Part shown: one piece after another, positions 43,689 to 54,886 of the stretch
Layout: every line of letters starts with the position of its first letter
Position numbering within the stretch: position 1 is the first letter of the stretch
Origin: CALMFT01 sp964563595
GTDB taxonomy: Bacteria; Patescibacteriota; Gracilibacteria; Absconditabacterales; Absconditicoccaceae
Length of the DNA: 64,000 nucleotides
Assembly: GCA_964563595.1 (NCBI GenBank)
Contig: CAZLWR010000002.1
Span: 1-64,000, forward strand
Reading direction: 5' to 3'
Position numbers and translations under genes: made by a program
The notes under the pieces: model-generated
Database searches by the model: none
What the model saw: the letters and a program-made list of their open reading frames with translations, nothing else
Told to the model about the DNA's origin: nothing

Positions 43689-45143
43689 TTACCTTCCTCT
43701 ATTAGCTCTAGGATTAAATGGTTTGTTGCTATTGTTCTGACCTTTGGGACCACTAAACCTCGAATGCTGTGGTCTTGCATCTGGTCTTCAACCATGCGGT
43801 CTTCATTCTGGTGATCAGAATTGAGGTCTTGACGGAGCAGCTCATGGAGTTTGAGCTCTACTTTCTTGGCGAGATGAAGCAGGTCTTTCAGCTTGTGATC
43901 TACCTTGCTGTGGTCTATTGAATTGTCTGCCAGCATTACGGCTACCACTACGTGGCTCCCTACGGTCCTCATCAGCATCTTGCTTTGATCCTCAAGTCGT
44001 ATGAATCAATGGATAAGGGTGATCACTGATGAGCGGAATTTCTTGTTTGATCAGTTTTACGATATCGTTCAGATATTTTTTTTCTTCATGATCACAAAAC
44101 ACAATTGCTATACCACTTGCTCCTGCTCTACCTGTTCTACCAATACGGTGTACATAGGTTTCTGCTTCGGTCGGTATATCAAAAATAAAGACATGTGACA
44201 AGAGATCAATATCAATCCCTCTTGCTGCAATATCCGTTGCAACCAATACTCTGATTTTTTTGTTTTTCAGATTGGCCAAGGCAAGTTGTCTCGCGTTTTG
44301 AGACTTGTTGCCGTGAATAGCTGCTGAGGCAATATTAGCAGCTTCAAGTACTGCCGTAACTTTGTTAGCACCATGTTTTGTTTTGGTAAACACGATAGCA
44401 CTTTCTATAGTTGGGTCTTTCAGCAAATGTACGAGTAAATTTTTTTTATCTGTTTTTCCTACCATATACAACTGTTGTTTGACTTTATCTACCGTCGTTG
44501 ATGCAGGCGTTACTTCTATCTTTACTGGGTCATGCAGAATAGTTTTTGCGAGTTCCCTAATTACAGGTGGCATCGTGGCAGAGAAAAACAAGGTTTGTCT
44601 TTTGTTGGGCACTTTTGCAATAATCTTTTTCACATCGTGAATAAATCACATGTCCAACATACGATCCGCTTCATCCAAAATCAGTATTTTCAAACTACCG
44701 AGATTGATATGCTTTTGATTCATAAGATCCAATAATCTGCCAGGTGTTGCTACCAAGATATCAACTCCACCACGTAATGTTTTTACTTGAGGAACTTGAG
44801 AAACACCACCAAAAATGACCGTATGTTTAAGGTTGGTATATTTGCCATAGGCAGCGAAACTTTCTCCAATTTGGATAGCAAGCTCTCTGGTCGGCGTAAG
44901 AATCAAGGTTTGGATACCATTGTGAATAGGTTGTCTAGTTTGTTTCTGATTATATAATATCTGTAAGGTCGGGATAGCGAAAGAAGCGGTTTTCCCCGTT
45001 CCCGTTTGTGCACATCCAAAGATGTCTTTTCCGCTCAACACCACCGGTATAGATTGTTCTTGAATGGGGGTTGGCACCGTATATCATTGTTCTGAAACAG
45101 CTTTTAGTATAGGGGCAATCAATCATAATTCATCAAATTTCAT
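43689..45143 (-). CDS. DEAD-box RNA helicase, second copy
   Basis: A 484-aa helicase. Q-motif PTPIQEQ, Walker A AQTGTGKT, PTRELAIQ, TPGRLLDL, LDEADRMLDMG (TGA Gly), SATM, FTKTKHGA, TDIAARGID and HRIGRTGRAG. A C-terminal tail of about 110 residues is rich in Arg, Gly, Ser, Gln and Pro. It unwinds structured RNA. Compared with the copy at 31788 the tail is Gln/Pro-richer and the core is closer to RhlE. It is transcribed opposite to csaA and ends next to it. Confidence 0.93.
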
Positions 45144-45293
45144 AGTACGTACAATAATAAAACAATTCATTATACAGTAATGTACTGATAAATCAAATGA
45201 GTATTGGCAGCCACGTTGCATTTCGGCCCACAAAAATTATCTTTTCCCTTATCATCAAAGCCTTTCAGCTTTTACGCTTTCAACTCCTTGCCT

Positions 45294-46259
45294 ATGAATA
45301 CCGAACCTCTTCATCTTGTCATTTGCATTGATAGCAATGCACATTTTCAAAAGCAATGTTTCGTTATGCTCTTTTCTTTACTCGTACATAACCAGTCCAG
45401 AGTTATACAACTTCATATTATTCATACGCCGCAAGCAAAAGAAAGCTTTCAAGTTGGTCGGGATATGATCAGCCATTTCATAAATACTACCCACGTAAAT
45501 CTTTTGTGGTATAGTGCAGATGAGACAAGCATCGCGAAATTAGGGATAAAAGAATACAACGATTTACCCCTGAGCACTTATTTCAGACTTCTCATTGCCA
45601 CTCTCCTGCCTGACACTTGTACAAAGTGTTTGTATCTGGATGGAGATATGATAATCAGAAACGATATTGCTGCCCTATATGATATCAACCTTGACGAATA
45701 CCGGGTAGCATGAGTCGCCACCAACGTACTACAAACTCATATGCAAAATATCGGAGTATCACAATACATCAACGCTGGCGTCCTGCTCATTAACTTGCAA
45801 GCCCGGAGAACAAACAATGTCGCAAATACCATTATCAATTTTTGCGTAACCTATCCCAATGGAATCCAATGAACACAGCCCATCATGGGAGATCAATGTG
45901 GTATCAACTACGTCTGTCGTGACCATATGCTTATCGTAGACCCGCAACGGAATACGACACCCCTATGGTTCCATCTATACGATTTTGATACCAGCTTGCT
46001 GGGTTATGCTCACGAACAGATTCTTCAAGCCCAAATGAATCCAAGCATATTACACTTTGCCGGCACTGGGAAACCTGCCGATCGAAATAGCTTCCATCCT
46101 TGGAAGTTAGAGTACTATACCTATTTGTTCCGCTCTTGACTGATTCAAATAGAGGATTTTTTCAAATACGTATGGCATGTTTTAAGCTACCCGTTCAATT
46201 ACAGTCGACCTCTCTTACCCTTCCTCAAAAAAGTAAAACATAGCATCAACAAAGCATAG
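45294..46259 (+). CDS. Family 8 glycosyltransferase
   Basis: A 321-aa GT8 (LgtC/GatA type). It begins LHLVICIDSNAHFQKQCFV; the nucleotide-sugar site has the DxD in CLYLDGDMIIRND; INAGVLLINLQAWR (Trp by CGG) and ILHFAGTGKPADWNSFHPW complete the fold. It would add a hexose from UDP-sugar to a cell-surface or wall acceptor. ATG 45294 was chosen because the GT8 fold begins there; an in-frame TTG at 45204 is possible. A short basic C-terminal segment (YSRPLLPFLKKVKHS) may contact the membrane. Confidence 0.88.
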
Positions 46260-46370
46260 TTTGAGAAAGACTAAAAAATAATTATTATGATCTGATATCT
46301 TCGTGTGTCATGAAATCTAAGATAATCATCTTCCTACACCTATTTTAATCCTTTAATGTATCGCTATAGC

Positions 46371-46802
46371 ATGTCTCTTACGCAACTTCTTCAGACTATT
46401 CAATCTCTACCTTTAGAACAACAAAGAGAATTACTTGAGCTATATCAGCTTATAGATTGATTGTATCAAAAATACGGTGCTAAATTGGGAGAAAAGCAAA
46501 TACTAGATGTTGTTGCACAAGAAAACAAAGAGCTTGCGGCATTAATTCAATCTACTCAAAGAAGTATTGGACTGACAGCCGCACACAAAGTCGTTGGTGA
46601 ATTACAAAGAATATGTAAACCCAATACCTTGGAAATCACTAGCAATGATGGAAGTGCTATCAAAGCTGCTATTCAAAGCAAACACCAAGATGCAAGTATT
46701 CACACTCATCAAGACGATATACTCTGACTCAAAGTTCAGTCCAGCAAAGGACAACTCTACGAAAGAACTATCAATAAAGATATAGCGAAACTCACCCGTT
46801 AA
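46371..46802 (+). CDS. ATP synthase delta-subunit-like protein, orphan
   Basis: A 143-aa protein. An N-terminal helical part (MSLTQLLQTIQSLPLEQQR) is followed by a C-terminal segment LEITSNDGSAIKAAIQ...HQDDILGLKVQSSKGQLYERT, which resembles the last 60 residues of F-type ATP synthase delta (dIlGGlxxxxgxxxxDxS). No other atp gene is nearby, so the role is unclear; it may be a diverged homologue or only a chance similarity. An alternative start is ATG 46356. It precedes a membrane protein gene by 5 bp. Confidence 0.45.
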
Positions 46803-46807
46803 AACCG

Positions 46808-47683
46808 ATGTCCTCATCTCACAAAACCCGGCTATTATGAATTATATTCGCAGCATCACTTATGCTGTTTTTGTGAAGCTTTTTTTGATTTCTTCCTATC
46901 TCCCGAATCACCAGCGGTTTGATACTCTTTATAACTACCTTATTGCGGTCCATTACTCATGGTCCAGAACATATACGAAAGCAATACAAAAAACATATTA
47001 TTCGGTCAATCATCACCATTACTCTAGCGTTCGCATTTTTAAAAAATTTGTATCGGGGATTTAGTTTTTTTGTCCTTATTGTAGGTATACTACATACTCT
47101 GAAAGATTTATGGGAACACAAGTATCAAAGTGTCAAATACAGTTTATGGGCATACTGCGTGTATGCTGGTTTTAGTATGGTCTATTTTTTGGGATTTGCG
47201 GCGTGATCCAATTTAATTGGCACGAAAGACACGCTAGCGTTGGATTGCAAGGATATCTATAGATACTATCAACAAGTCACTAGTCGGATCAAAAAACCAG
47301 AAAAACATGCAACACCGCTAGAACTCAGCCGATCACAAAAACTTCTCCTTAATACCACCAAACTCACTGAGCAGCATCCCAGTCTGCAATCCCTCGTAGA
47401 AAGACTAAAAGGATATCAAAAAGAGATCTCCTCAAGTATCGTTGATCAACAAACCATCAATCAAGAAATATGTGCACTAGTCTCTAATAGAATTAACTCC
47501 ATCTACGCACAATCCAATATAAAAGTCGGTTTGATCATATTGATAGGACTATTTTTCTATCCGTTTTTCATCATTTTGTTTTATGTCTATGGGTTTGTAG
47601 CATATTGTGTACTCCTATTATGCATCCATTATGGATTGTTTAAACGCAGCACCATACAAATAGAAAAAACCATACTTGAATAA
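46808..47683 (+). CDS. Polytopic membrane protein, 291 aa
   Basis: Not recognised. Four or five helices: IIFAASLMLFLGSFFGFLP, ITSGLILFITTLL, FFVLIVGILHTL, WAYCVYAGFSMVYFLGFAA and, after a 100-residue soluble domain (residues about 130-235), GLIILIGLFFYPFFIILFYV. Nine CGA/CGG codons fall in or next to membrane segments and read naturally as Trp (LYWGFSFF). TGA codons give Gly in the first two helices. It may form an operon with the delta-like gene just upstream. Confidence 0.7.
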
Positions 47684-47729
47684 TTTTGTCATTCTGATTA
47701 TAATTGATCATTTATAAGCTGAATACGCT

Positions 47730-48200
47730 ATGATCAAAAAAATATGTGCTCTTGCTTTGGCTGTTATTTCTCTTACAAGTCTCTTTGTAAGTGCAAACAA
47801 TAGCTTTCAGCTTATTCCTGAAAGTAGAAATGCACAAGCTGCGACTGATGCTGCCAAAAGACTACTCCAGACAAAACCTGAAGAAGATTTTCGGAATAAC
47901 TACAACAAAGAAGCCAAAGGTCTTCAAGGAGATTTATGAGGACAGATCAGATCATGAATATTTTCACGAAATAGTATCTTACAACTCGCTGTCTACGCAC
48001 TAAGATTTATGATGCAACTAGCATTAGTTATTTGATCCGGATTTGTTATTCGAGCATGATATCAATATGCTGGTTTCGCATTGGGATTCGGTGATCCTAA
48101 GAAATGACCCAGTTATATTAAAAATGCCGCAATCGGGATATTGATCATATCCTTGAGTTATTCCATCATTAAATTATTACAAATGGCGTTCTTGAATTAA
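47730..48200 (+). CDS. VirB2/TrbC-like two-helix pilin candidate
   Basis: A 156-aa precursor. MIKKICALALAVISLTSLFVS is a Sec signal peptide; the mature part has two helices, LRFMMQLALVIGSGFVIWAG and AAIGILIISLSYSIIKLLQM, joined by a short polar loop (GFGDPKKGPSYIKN). Typical VirB2/TrbC-like architecture. Trp in FVIWAG is CGA. The gene lies between a membrane protein and the GerMN-like lipoprotein on the same strand. Several TGA glycines. Confidence 0.65.
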
Positions 48201-48281
48201 CCAAGATCATTACTATCATTGCTTTTATCATCACGAGAAGACAATACATACCCTTTATTTATCTTCTTTTTTCAGATTATT

Positions 48282-48806
48282 ATGAAATCAAAATTCCTCT
48301 TTTCTCTTCTTGCAGTCTTAGTTATTGCTGGATGTACCTTGCGTACAAGCAATACGGGGTCGAATCCACCCGTGGACCCTAGTCCAGCAACAAGCATTTC
48401 ACAGCTCAATATCTATCTAGTGGCACTAGAGTGATCAGAAGATGACCACACAGGTGACAATCAAGTCATCGGATGTAACGATGCTATGATAGCTCGTGCA
48501 GTAAAAACAGATATTGCAGAACAGGACAAGTTTGCACAAACATGGGGCCTACTCAGCGCCTATGACTCGGAAGACAGCAATCTTACTAACCCCTGGAAAA
48601 CCCAGACAAATATTTCATTCTATAGTTACGAAATACAGGACAAAACATTAGTAATAAACCTTAGCGGAAGTCTTATGTTGTGAGGTACCTGTGATATACC
48701 CAGATTGGCTGAAACTCTCAAAGCAGCTTATAAGCAATTTGGATTTGACAAGGTAGACATCATGATCAACAACAAGACTTGGGACGTCGTAACCTCAGGA
48801 AAATAA
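48282..48806 (+). CDS. GerMN-domain lipoprotein
   Basis: A 174-aa protein. MKSKFLFSLLAVLVIAGC is a signal peptide with lipobox, so it is membrane-attached and faces outward. The remainder matches the GerMN fold: LNIYLVALEG, TLVINLSGSLML-G-GTCD (two TGA Gly), LAETLKAAYKQFGFDKVDIM. Function in non-sporulating bacteria is unknown, but it often accompanies peptidoglycan enzymes. A TCAGATTAT 9-mer immediately precedes the start codon. Confidence 0.75.
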
Positions 48807-48830
48807 TACATTTTACAAAAAGATAGCTAT

Positions 48831-49895
48831 TTGAAAATACTGGTGTGAATATCTTGATGAGTGGATAGTGCAGTCAGTGCGTACTTACTCAAACAACAAG
48901 GCCATGATATCGTGGGAGGCTTTATGCTAAACTATTTGGATGAAAATGATCCCCATTGTAGTACCAAACTTGATATGGAAGAATTTCACAAAGTTTGCCA
49001 GTGGCTCGATATACCATACGAAATATTGGATTTCAGAAAAGAATACGAAGAAAAAATACTCAATTATATCTACGAATGATATCTTGCCGGAATTACACCA
49101 AATCCCGACGTCTTGTGCAACACCGAAATCAAATTCAGATTATTCCTTGATGAAGCATTAAAGCTAGGTTACGACAAGATCGCTACTGGGCACTACGCAC
49201 AAATCAAACAAGATCTACAAAATCATACATATGCACTACTGAAATGATCAGATAATCTGAAAGATCAGTCTTATTTTCTTGCCTGATTAGATCAATTTCA
49301 ACTCTCTAAGGCATTATTTCCAATCGGAGATCTGAAAAAATCGCAAGTCAGACAGCTCGCTCAGGATATATGACTACCCAATGCCAATCGCAAAGACTCT
49401 CAGGGCTTATGCTTTGTCGGTAAAGTAGCTATGTCAGAGTTTTTACACCAAAAAATCGGAAGCAAACCGGGAAATATTGTTCTTCAAGACGGAACTATTG
49501 TCTGACAACACGATGGTGCCTATCAATTCACTGTCTGACAACGTAGAGGAATTGGCCTACACTTTCAAGCCTATGTAACAGAGATTGATATCAAACAAAA
49601 TACGGTAATAGTCAGTAAAGATCCTCAAGATAAGGATTTATTTCGTGATCAAATCGGCATTAAATCGATGCATTGGATAAGCTGACATGCACCAGATCTA
49701 CCTCTAGAATGTAAGTGTAAAGTTAGGTATAGACAGGAATTGCAAGACTGTAAGGTCATACAGCAGTGAGAGCATTTACTCGTACACTTAGATATACCAC
49801 AAAAAGGAGTGCCAAATGGCCAGATTATTGTCTTATATGGATGAGAGAATCACAACGAAGTATTGGGATCTGGAGAAATTGGCAATATAGGCTAG
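48831..49895 (+). CDS. mnmA: tRNA 2-thiouridylase MnmA
   Basis: A 354-aa enzyme. It begins at TTG (48831): KILVGISGGVDSAVSAYLL; the PP-loop SGGVDS contains two consecutive TGA codons for Gly, impossible in the standard code. Later motifs are NPDVLCNTEIKF (catalytic Cys), TGHYAQI, KDSQGLCFVG (second Cys), VGQRRGIGL. It thiolates U34 of Glu, Gln and Lys tRNAs with sulfur delivered from a cysteine desulfurase. Invariant Arg positions use CGT and AGA. It ends at TAG. Confidence 0.95.
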
Positions 49896-49924
49896 ATTTG
49901 ACGCTAGATTGAATTCAAGAATAC

Positions 49925-49952
49925 TTGACAAATACAATAAAATCAATACTAG
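49925..49952 (+). promoter_or_regulatory. Possible promoter of the 71-aa protein
   Basis: TTGACA at 49925-49930 and TACTAG at 49947-49952 with a 16-bp spacer. The -10 is weak. Confidence 0.3.
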
Positions 49953-49985
49953 AAATTACGGCTCGAACTAAAACCGTATATAAAT

Positions 49986-50201
49986 ATGGAGCAAGTGTAT
50001 AGAATTATGTTTTGGGTGGTACTAATCATATCCTGCATCGGAATGCCGTTTATTATAGCGGAACAAGACTGGGATTTAATGTTCCTGGGATTGGGCTTAT
50101 TGCTCGTATTCCATCAGGGGCAGGTAATCTGTCAGTTGGAGAGCAAGATTGATATTCTAACAACGCCTCCCGCACCACCAAAACACGAAGAAGGATCGTA
50201 G
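49986..50201 (+). CDS. Small membrane protein, 71 aa
   Basis: It starts MEQVYRIMFWVVLIISCIGM. Two hydrophobic segments (MFWVVLIISCIGMPFII and LMFLGLGLLLVFHQ) and a short Pro-rich tail (LTTPPAPPKHEEGS). No TGA glycine and no recognised family. It stands as an isolated unit with a possible promoter and a strong terminator. It resembles 33564, 59108 and 63493 in lacking TGA codons and in being a small membrane or lipoprotein gene. Confidence 0.6.
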   Translation: MEQVYRIMFWVVLIISCIGMPFIIAEQDWDLMFLGLGLLLVFHQGQVICQLESKIDILTTPPAPPKHEEGS

Positions 50202-50225
50202 ATATGCGATCAGCCCTGTTAAACC

Positions 50226-50259
50226 CCGCTTGCTGGTCAACCAGTTAGCGGACTTTTTT
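50226..50259 (+). terminator. Rho-independent terminator
   Basis: CCGCTTGCTGG pairs with CCAGTTAGCGG (one mismatch, one wobble), loop TCAA, then T-run. Confidence 0.9.
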
Positions 50260-50269
50260 ATATATAAAA

Positions 50270-50512
50270 TTATTCATCTTCTTTTTTATCATGTCACTTT
50301 TTTGTATCTTGTTTTGATCCCGCTTGTTTTTTGAGTTCTTGAATGCCTCCTTGTACAAAGTCCAAAGCTCCATGAACTATATCCAATAATTTGTTTTTTC
50401 AACTATTCAATTGTGCTTTTCCTTTTTCTGTAGAGGCCATCTTCGCGACTCCAGCTACAGTTGTCCCTATAACTAGTCCTATAATTCGTTTGTTAATTCC
50501 TTTTGCAGCCAT
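50270..50512 (-). CDS. Small basic protein, YtxH-like
   Basis: An 80-aa frame with three TGA=Gly codons. It starts MAAKGINKWIIGLVIGTTVA, a short hydrophobic or membrane-associated segment, followed by AKMASTEKGKAQLNSGKNKL and a Lys/Asp/Glu-rich tail. This resembles YtxH-type proteins only in outline. It ends at TAA. It sits between the terminator at 50259 and the PH-domain protein on the same strand. Confidence 0.6.
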
Positions 50513-50537
50513 CAGTGTCTTGTTACATAATAAAATG

Positions 50538-51161
50538 TTATCTTTGTCCTCATCTCATATAGGTATTGATTACTTCTCCAAGCGTATCTACTAGTAATTC
50601 AAATTTATCCGGTTGGTCCAAAGCAAGTTGTGCTTGAGCTTGCTCATCATCCTGTGCTCTTGCAAGCAATTCAAATTTCAGCTTATTTATAATACTGCAT
50701 TGTCTTTGCGGATGTGACACACCCTCAATGGTGTAGGTACTGTCATGATCTAGCGATATCGTGATAACTCCTTCGTTAAATATTTTGTCAATAATTCCCG
50801 ACTGAGCATAGCTAATAGAAGCAATATTTTTCCGCTCAAAAAAATCGACCTTATACCTAAACCAACCGTCAATGGTCACCATAGTAATGCCTCTATCAGT
50901 AAGCACAACCGTATCCATATAGCGGTCCAAGAAATCATAAACATACTTCGCGAAAAGCAAAAGACCCAGAACACCCATAATCCACTGGACACGATCCGTA
51001 AACCCTGACAAAAACGAATACAGCACTACTCCTATAAATACAACAAAAGCATATTTGATAGTCATTTCCAAATATGGTAACCACGCATGCGGTAGGATAT
51101 GCACGATATCCTGATACTGCACATACTGTTCCACCAGACCTAGTTTGAGCGAATGTTCCAT
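50538..51161 (-). CDS. Membrane protein with bacterial PH-like domain
   Basis: A 207-aa protein. Two helices, YAFVVFIGVVLYSFLSGF and IMGVLGLLLFAKYVYDFL, precede a YdbS-type PH-like domain: TVVLTDRGITMVTIDGWFRY, then IASISYAQSGIIDKIFNEGV and ITISLDHDSTY. Such proteins are common in Patescibacteria and probably act at the inner face of the membrane. Start ATG 51161 is used because translation upstream would add a non-family extension. It ends QR-TAA after two TGA codons. Confidence 0.7.
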
Positions 51162-51212
51162 ACTCCAAAAGTAGTTAATCACACAAAAATTACAATTCAA
51201 TTACAAATGTGT

Positions 51213-51240
51213 ACACAAAAACCCCGCTGATGCGGAGTCT
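51213..51240 (-). terminator. Terminator downstream of bL31 gene
   Basis: On the minus strand ACTCCGC, ATCA loop, GCGGGGT, then T-run, 37 bp after the bL31 stop. Confidence 0.7.
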
Positions 51241-51276
51241 GTATGGAATGAACTATAATCAGAAACGAAAGCTTTA

Positions 51277-51507
51277 CTACTTGCTTTTGTTGGTTTGTTG
51301 AATCTTTGCCAATCTTTCTTGGTAAGCCTGAAGTCTTCCTCTTGCTGCCTTTTCGATCTTCATACCAGAGTTGTAAGTAGCATGACAATTTGAACAGATT
51401 TCAACTGTTTGCCATTGTTCTTGTGTACTGTTGATCGTAAATTCGTGACCACACATACACTTTACCTTTACGTTTCTTCTATATGCTGGGTGTATACCTT
51501 TTTTCAT
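51277..51507 (-). CDS. rpmE: Ribosomal protein bL31
   Basis: A 76-aa bL31. MKKGIHPAYRRNVKVKCMCG is followed by FTINST and ICSNCHATYNSG. The four Cys (CMCG and CSNC) form the zinc-type ribbon. It binds the 50S central protuberance at the subunit interface. The family N-terminus fixes the start at ATG 51507, not the upstream in-frame TTG-type start. Followed by a terminator. Confidence 0.95.
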   Translation of the reverse strand: MKKGIHPAYRRNVKVKCMCGHEFTINSTQEQWQTVEICSNCHATYNSGMKIEKAARGRLQAYQERLAKIQQTNKSK

Positions 51508-51657
51508 GGATGTAATTTTGATAAAGAAATGTAGCAATTATAGATAAAAAAATTACTCTCAATGTCAAATAGAATTCCCTTCAACGCTCAAGGATTTTAG
51601 CACTATACAACTTTTAGATTTCACACCCTTTTAGCTTATTCATCTATCGATTGGCCG

Positions 51658-52431
51658 ATGCATATCTTGTACAAAACAGCTTTAGAAATACAACTTATCA
51701 AAGAAGGCGGAAAATATCTGAACGAATTACTCTTACTTATCTATGAGGCGGCTCAAGAAGGAGTGAAACTATCAGACCTTGAAAAACTTGCGTCAGAGTA
51801 TTGTATATCTCACAAACTCAAAGGGGCCTTTAAAGGATATGGCTGATTTCCAGCAAACTTATGTCTATCAGTCAACGATTGCCTAGTTCACGGTATCCCC
51901 GATGGGCACATACTGAAAAGAGGTGACGTTCTAAAGATAGATAGCGGCATTCTATACAAAAATATGGTTACTGATGCGGCAATATGCAAAATAATCTGAT
52001 GACATACCGCAAACAGGGCTTGAGCAGAATTGATGTGGACTACCAAAGAAGCTCTTGACAAAAGCTTAGAACTAGTTAAACCATGAGTCTCGTTGTGGGA
52101 ATATGGAAAACGAGTTCATCAATTTGTTTCTAGCAAGTGATATAGTATCGTGAAGTCACTAACCTGACACGGAGTAGGTAAAAAAATACACGAAGATCCG
52201 TGGGTAGCGAACTACGGCGACACAAGACTCAAGGGTATTAAGTTTAAACCTGGTATGGTTTTAGCTTTGGAGCCTATCACAGCCGAAGTATCTGAAGACT
52301 ATAAAGTACATGCAAACAAATGGAATCTTATCACCAAACATGGAGATTTAGGATGCCAACGGGAGTATACCATCGCCATCACCCCTGATGGTTATGAAAT
52401 TTTAGCGGGAATCACCCATAATTTACAGTAA
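51658..52431 (+). CDS. map: Methionine aminopeptidase type I
   Basis: A 257-aa enzyme. It begins MHILYKTALEIQLIKEGGK. Metal ligands: VLKIDSGI and MVTDAA (two Asp), TGHGVGKKIHEDP (His), ALEPIT and CQWEYTIAI (Glu). FPANLCLSVND and VHGIP precede. It removes the initiator Met from nascent proteins. The CQWEYT Trp is encoded by CGG where families have Phe/Trp/Tyr, and YGGFP contains TGA Gly. It is followed after one base by the LpxC-like gene. Confidence 0.93.
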
Positions 52432-52432
52432 T

Positions 52433-53485
52433 ATGTTATCACATACCTACGCACTTAGCGAACCAGTAACTATAGTCGGCAAACCCTTCCATGGCTGAGG
52501 AATTGATCATCTTACCCTACATCCTGGCGAACCAGGATCAGGTATACAATTTCGTTTTGAAGGAAAAGATTACTCTCTTGGGAAGAACCTTATACAAGCA
52601 AAAAAAGAACGAACTGCAAGATTCAACGAAGCTATGTTTGATACCTTCAAAGTAAAGGTATTGGAACATTGGCAATCGGCTATTGTACAAGCATTAGGAT
52701 TTTTTGCTGACGTGACCATGGAACTCCCTAAACCAAAGTTATTCTACCAAAGAAACATTCTCTTGCCCTATGCTGGAGCATGAATACTAACGCCGCACAG
52801 CACACTCATAGAACACCGTAAACGCATTAGTCAAGATGTACAAACCGTATTGGGCATTGATTGGAATAAAGTAAAACAATATGCACCACAAGGTCATCAT
52901 CCTGGAGGGATACGTAGTTATATTGATGAACAATCGCAAAGCATCACTTTTACCCACCCAAGTGGAGCCAACTTGAGAATCAGTACTGCACCGCATCTAC
53001 GTACTACCGTGCACAGTGCAAATCATCCCGACGTACCAGCACTGAAACATCTTAATGTAAAACCTTACACTACGGATTATACCGATCTTACTATACCTGA
53101 ACTCTCCGCAAGAGCATTGGGAAGAACAGGAAAGTTACACCAACGGCTAGGAGCGAATATATTACGTGCTACGTGATGATATGGCATCTCTTGTGAAGGA
53201 TATTTTTTTGCAACGCCCGGTATTAGCCCACAAACACTGAATCAAAGTATGCAAGCCTCCTTCCAATCCAATGCAAACGAACATCTCGTCCATTCGGCTG
53301 TAGCCGACATACCCGCAGAACTTTGGATAGTAGCAAAGCATTTCCAAGCACAGCGTATTGGTCTTCATATGGAGTTTCGAGATAGCACCCATATTTCTAG
53401 AGTTGCATTATTGAGAACCTTGTGCGAAACACCCTACATGAAAACGAACACCATTCATACAACAAGGACTTTGGTTACGCAATAA
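52433..53485 (+). CDS. LpxC-family zinc deacetylase-like protein
   Basis: A 350-aa protein with LpxC architecture. Start SHTYALSEPVTIVGKPFHGG; then LTLHPGEPGSGIQF, the first zinc His in LEHWQSAI, later HSAVADIPAEL (His and Asp, matching HKxxDxxGD) and STHISRVALL (catalytic His region). LpxC removes the N-acetyl group of UDP-3-acyl-GlcNAc in lipid A synthesis. An organism with a single membrane and no lipid A would not need it, so this may be a sugar-nucleotide or surface-glycan deacetylase. ATG 52433 lies directly after the map stop. Confidence 0.7.
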
Positions 53486-53547
53486 ATAGCTTGATTTCTA
53501 CGCCCTCAGGTCGTATAATTGAGTATATTTATTATTTTCGATAAGCC

Positions 53548-54120
53548 ATGGGTTTATTTTCATCAGGTTGAAGCTCAAGAACACTTGAAGACATCATAGA
53601 TAGTAGATTCGGCTCAACAAGCTGGGCTCAAGACCTCCCTATATGACCAGTTCTAGAAGTATTATGACACTTTCCTTATATCAGAGATACTATAAAATCC
53701 TTTATGGCCATTTTCCTCGAGTGAGAAACCCTATTGAGCCCAGAGCATAAAACAGCTCGATACAATGACGCAAAGATTATATTTGATGGACTTGGTGCTA
53801 CGCCATTTTATAGTGAGTTTTTTAAGGGAGACCTAAATGCATTTGTCGACAGATACCAAATCAACCATGACGTTGAGACCCGCATAAAAATAGAAGCACT
53901 GATTGCTTTTCTTCCGAATATACGCATATTATATGACAACGTATACAACTTTATGAGTGCCTATAACAAGAAAGAGCAATCAGAGAAAGATATGTGCGAT
54001 AACGATGAAATGCAAAAAGGTCCGATAGGGACTCGATATACAAAGCTCAATGAGGCTTTCAATAAAATTAGAACATTTCCCGTGGATACTATTATCGACA
54101 GACAACTGTTGGAATACTAA
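53548..54120 (+). CDS. Hypothetical protein, 190 aa
   Basis: Not recognised. It starts MGLFSSGGSSRTLEDIID; four TGA codons are Gly (LPIGPV, VLGHFP and LEGETL among them). There are helices around LEVLGHFPYIRDTIKSFMAI, FYSEFFKGDLNAFVDRYQ and NVYNFMSAYNKKEQSEKD. Soluble and helical. It ends 2 bp before the convergent hrcA stop. Confidence 0.65.
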
Positions 54121-54122
54121 TA

Positions 54123-54794
54123 CTAACCAAGTTTTGCTAGGACACTTTTCAATATTCCACAATTTCTTTGATAATCCACTCTCACCCCACCAATAATAGC
54201 TAAAATGGCCGGGAAACCATTGATGGTGATTCTTGCGTAAAGACAGCTAATACATTGATTATCTTCCCCTATAAAACTATAATAGATTTGGTTATTTTTT
54301 AATATATTTTGGCTCAGGAATCAGATTATTTGTTTATCCTCAATAAGGGTAATAATTTTTCTCGTAATAGCATACTCATCAGGTTGTATCTCATCTTTGA
54401 GGAGATTGTTGATACCTAGATAGAAATATTCGTCACGTTCTATAAATCCGACTGTCACCCCGTCCACAATGGCACCAAGCTGCTCCACCACATACTTGAG
54501 CGACATTCTAGATTGCTTGAGCTCTACGTCATACTCATGATTGGTCACTTCTTGCTCAATCAGTTCTTCAATATATTTACTCAAACCCGTAATAGTCGGT
54601 ATTCTACCGGAGCTATTGTAAGATTGGAAAACCAGGCCTTCCTTTTCAAGGGTATTCAAATGCTTTCTCAAAGTCGATGGTGCATATTCATTATCTTCCA
54701 AACTATGGAGAAACTTGGAACCAACCGGTTCTCCTTTGGTAATGTAGTTTTCTACTACTACCTTTAATAATCTGACAAGTTTAGGATTTTCCAT
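54123..54794 (-). CDS. hrcA: Heat-inducible transcription repressor HrcA
   Basis: A 223-aa repressor. An N-terminal winged helix (LLKVVVENYITKGEPVGSKF, then APSTLRKHLNTLEKEG and GRIPT) is followed by the GAF-like core and the C-terminal YSFIGEDNQC...ILAIIGGVRVDYQ, the HrcA IGEDN and IIGxxRxxY signatures. One TGA Gly. HrcA represses chaperone operons at CIRCE elements; I see no CIRCE inverted repeat in this window, so its targets lie elsewhere. It overlaps nothing and is convergent with the 190-aa gene. Confidence 0.88.
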
Positions 54795-54886
54795 TTATAT
54801 TTGTTGACTTCTATATATTATAGTTTATAATAGTATTATCTAACTCAATAGACTATTGTTATTTACCCATATAATTCAATATCTAA

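Noticed and set aside
51590..51657. CIRCE operator for HrcA
   Set aside because: TTTTAGCACTAT was noticed, but no matching inverted half follows; no CIRCE was found in the window.
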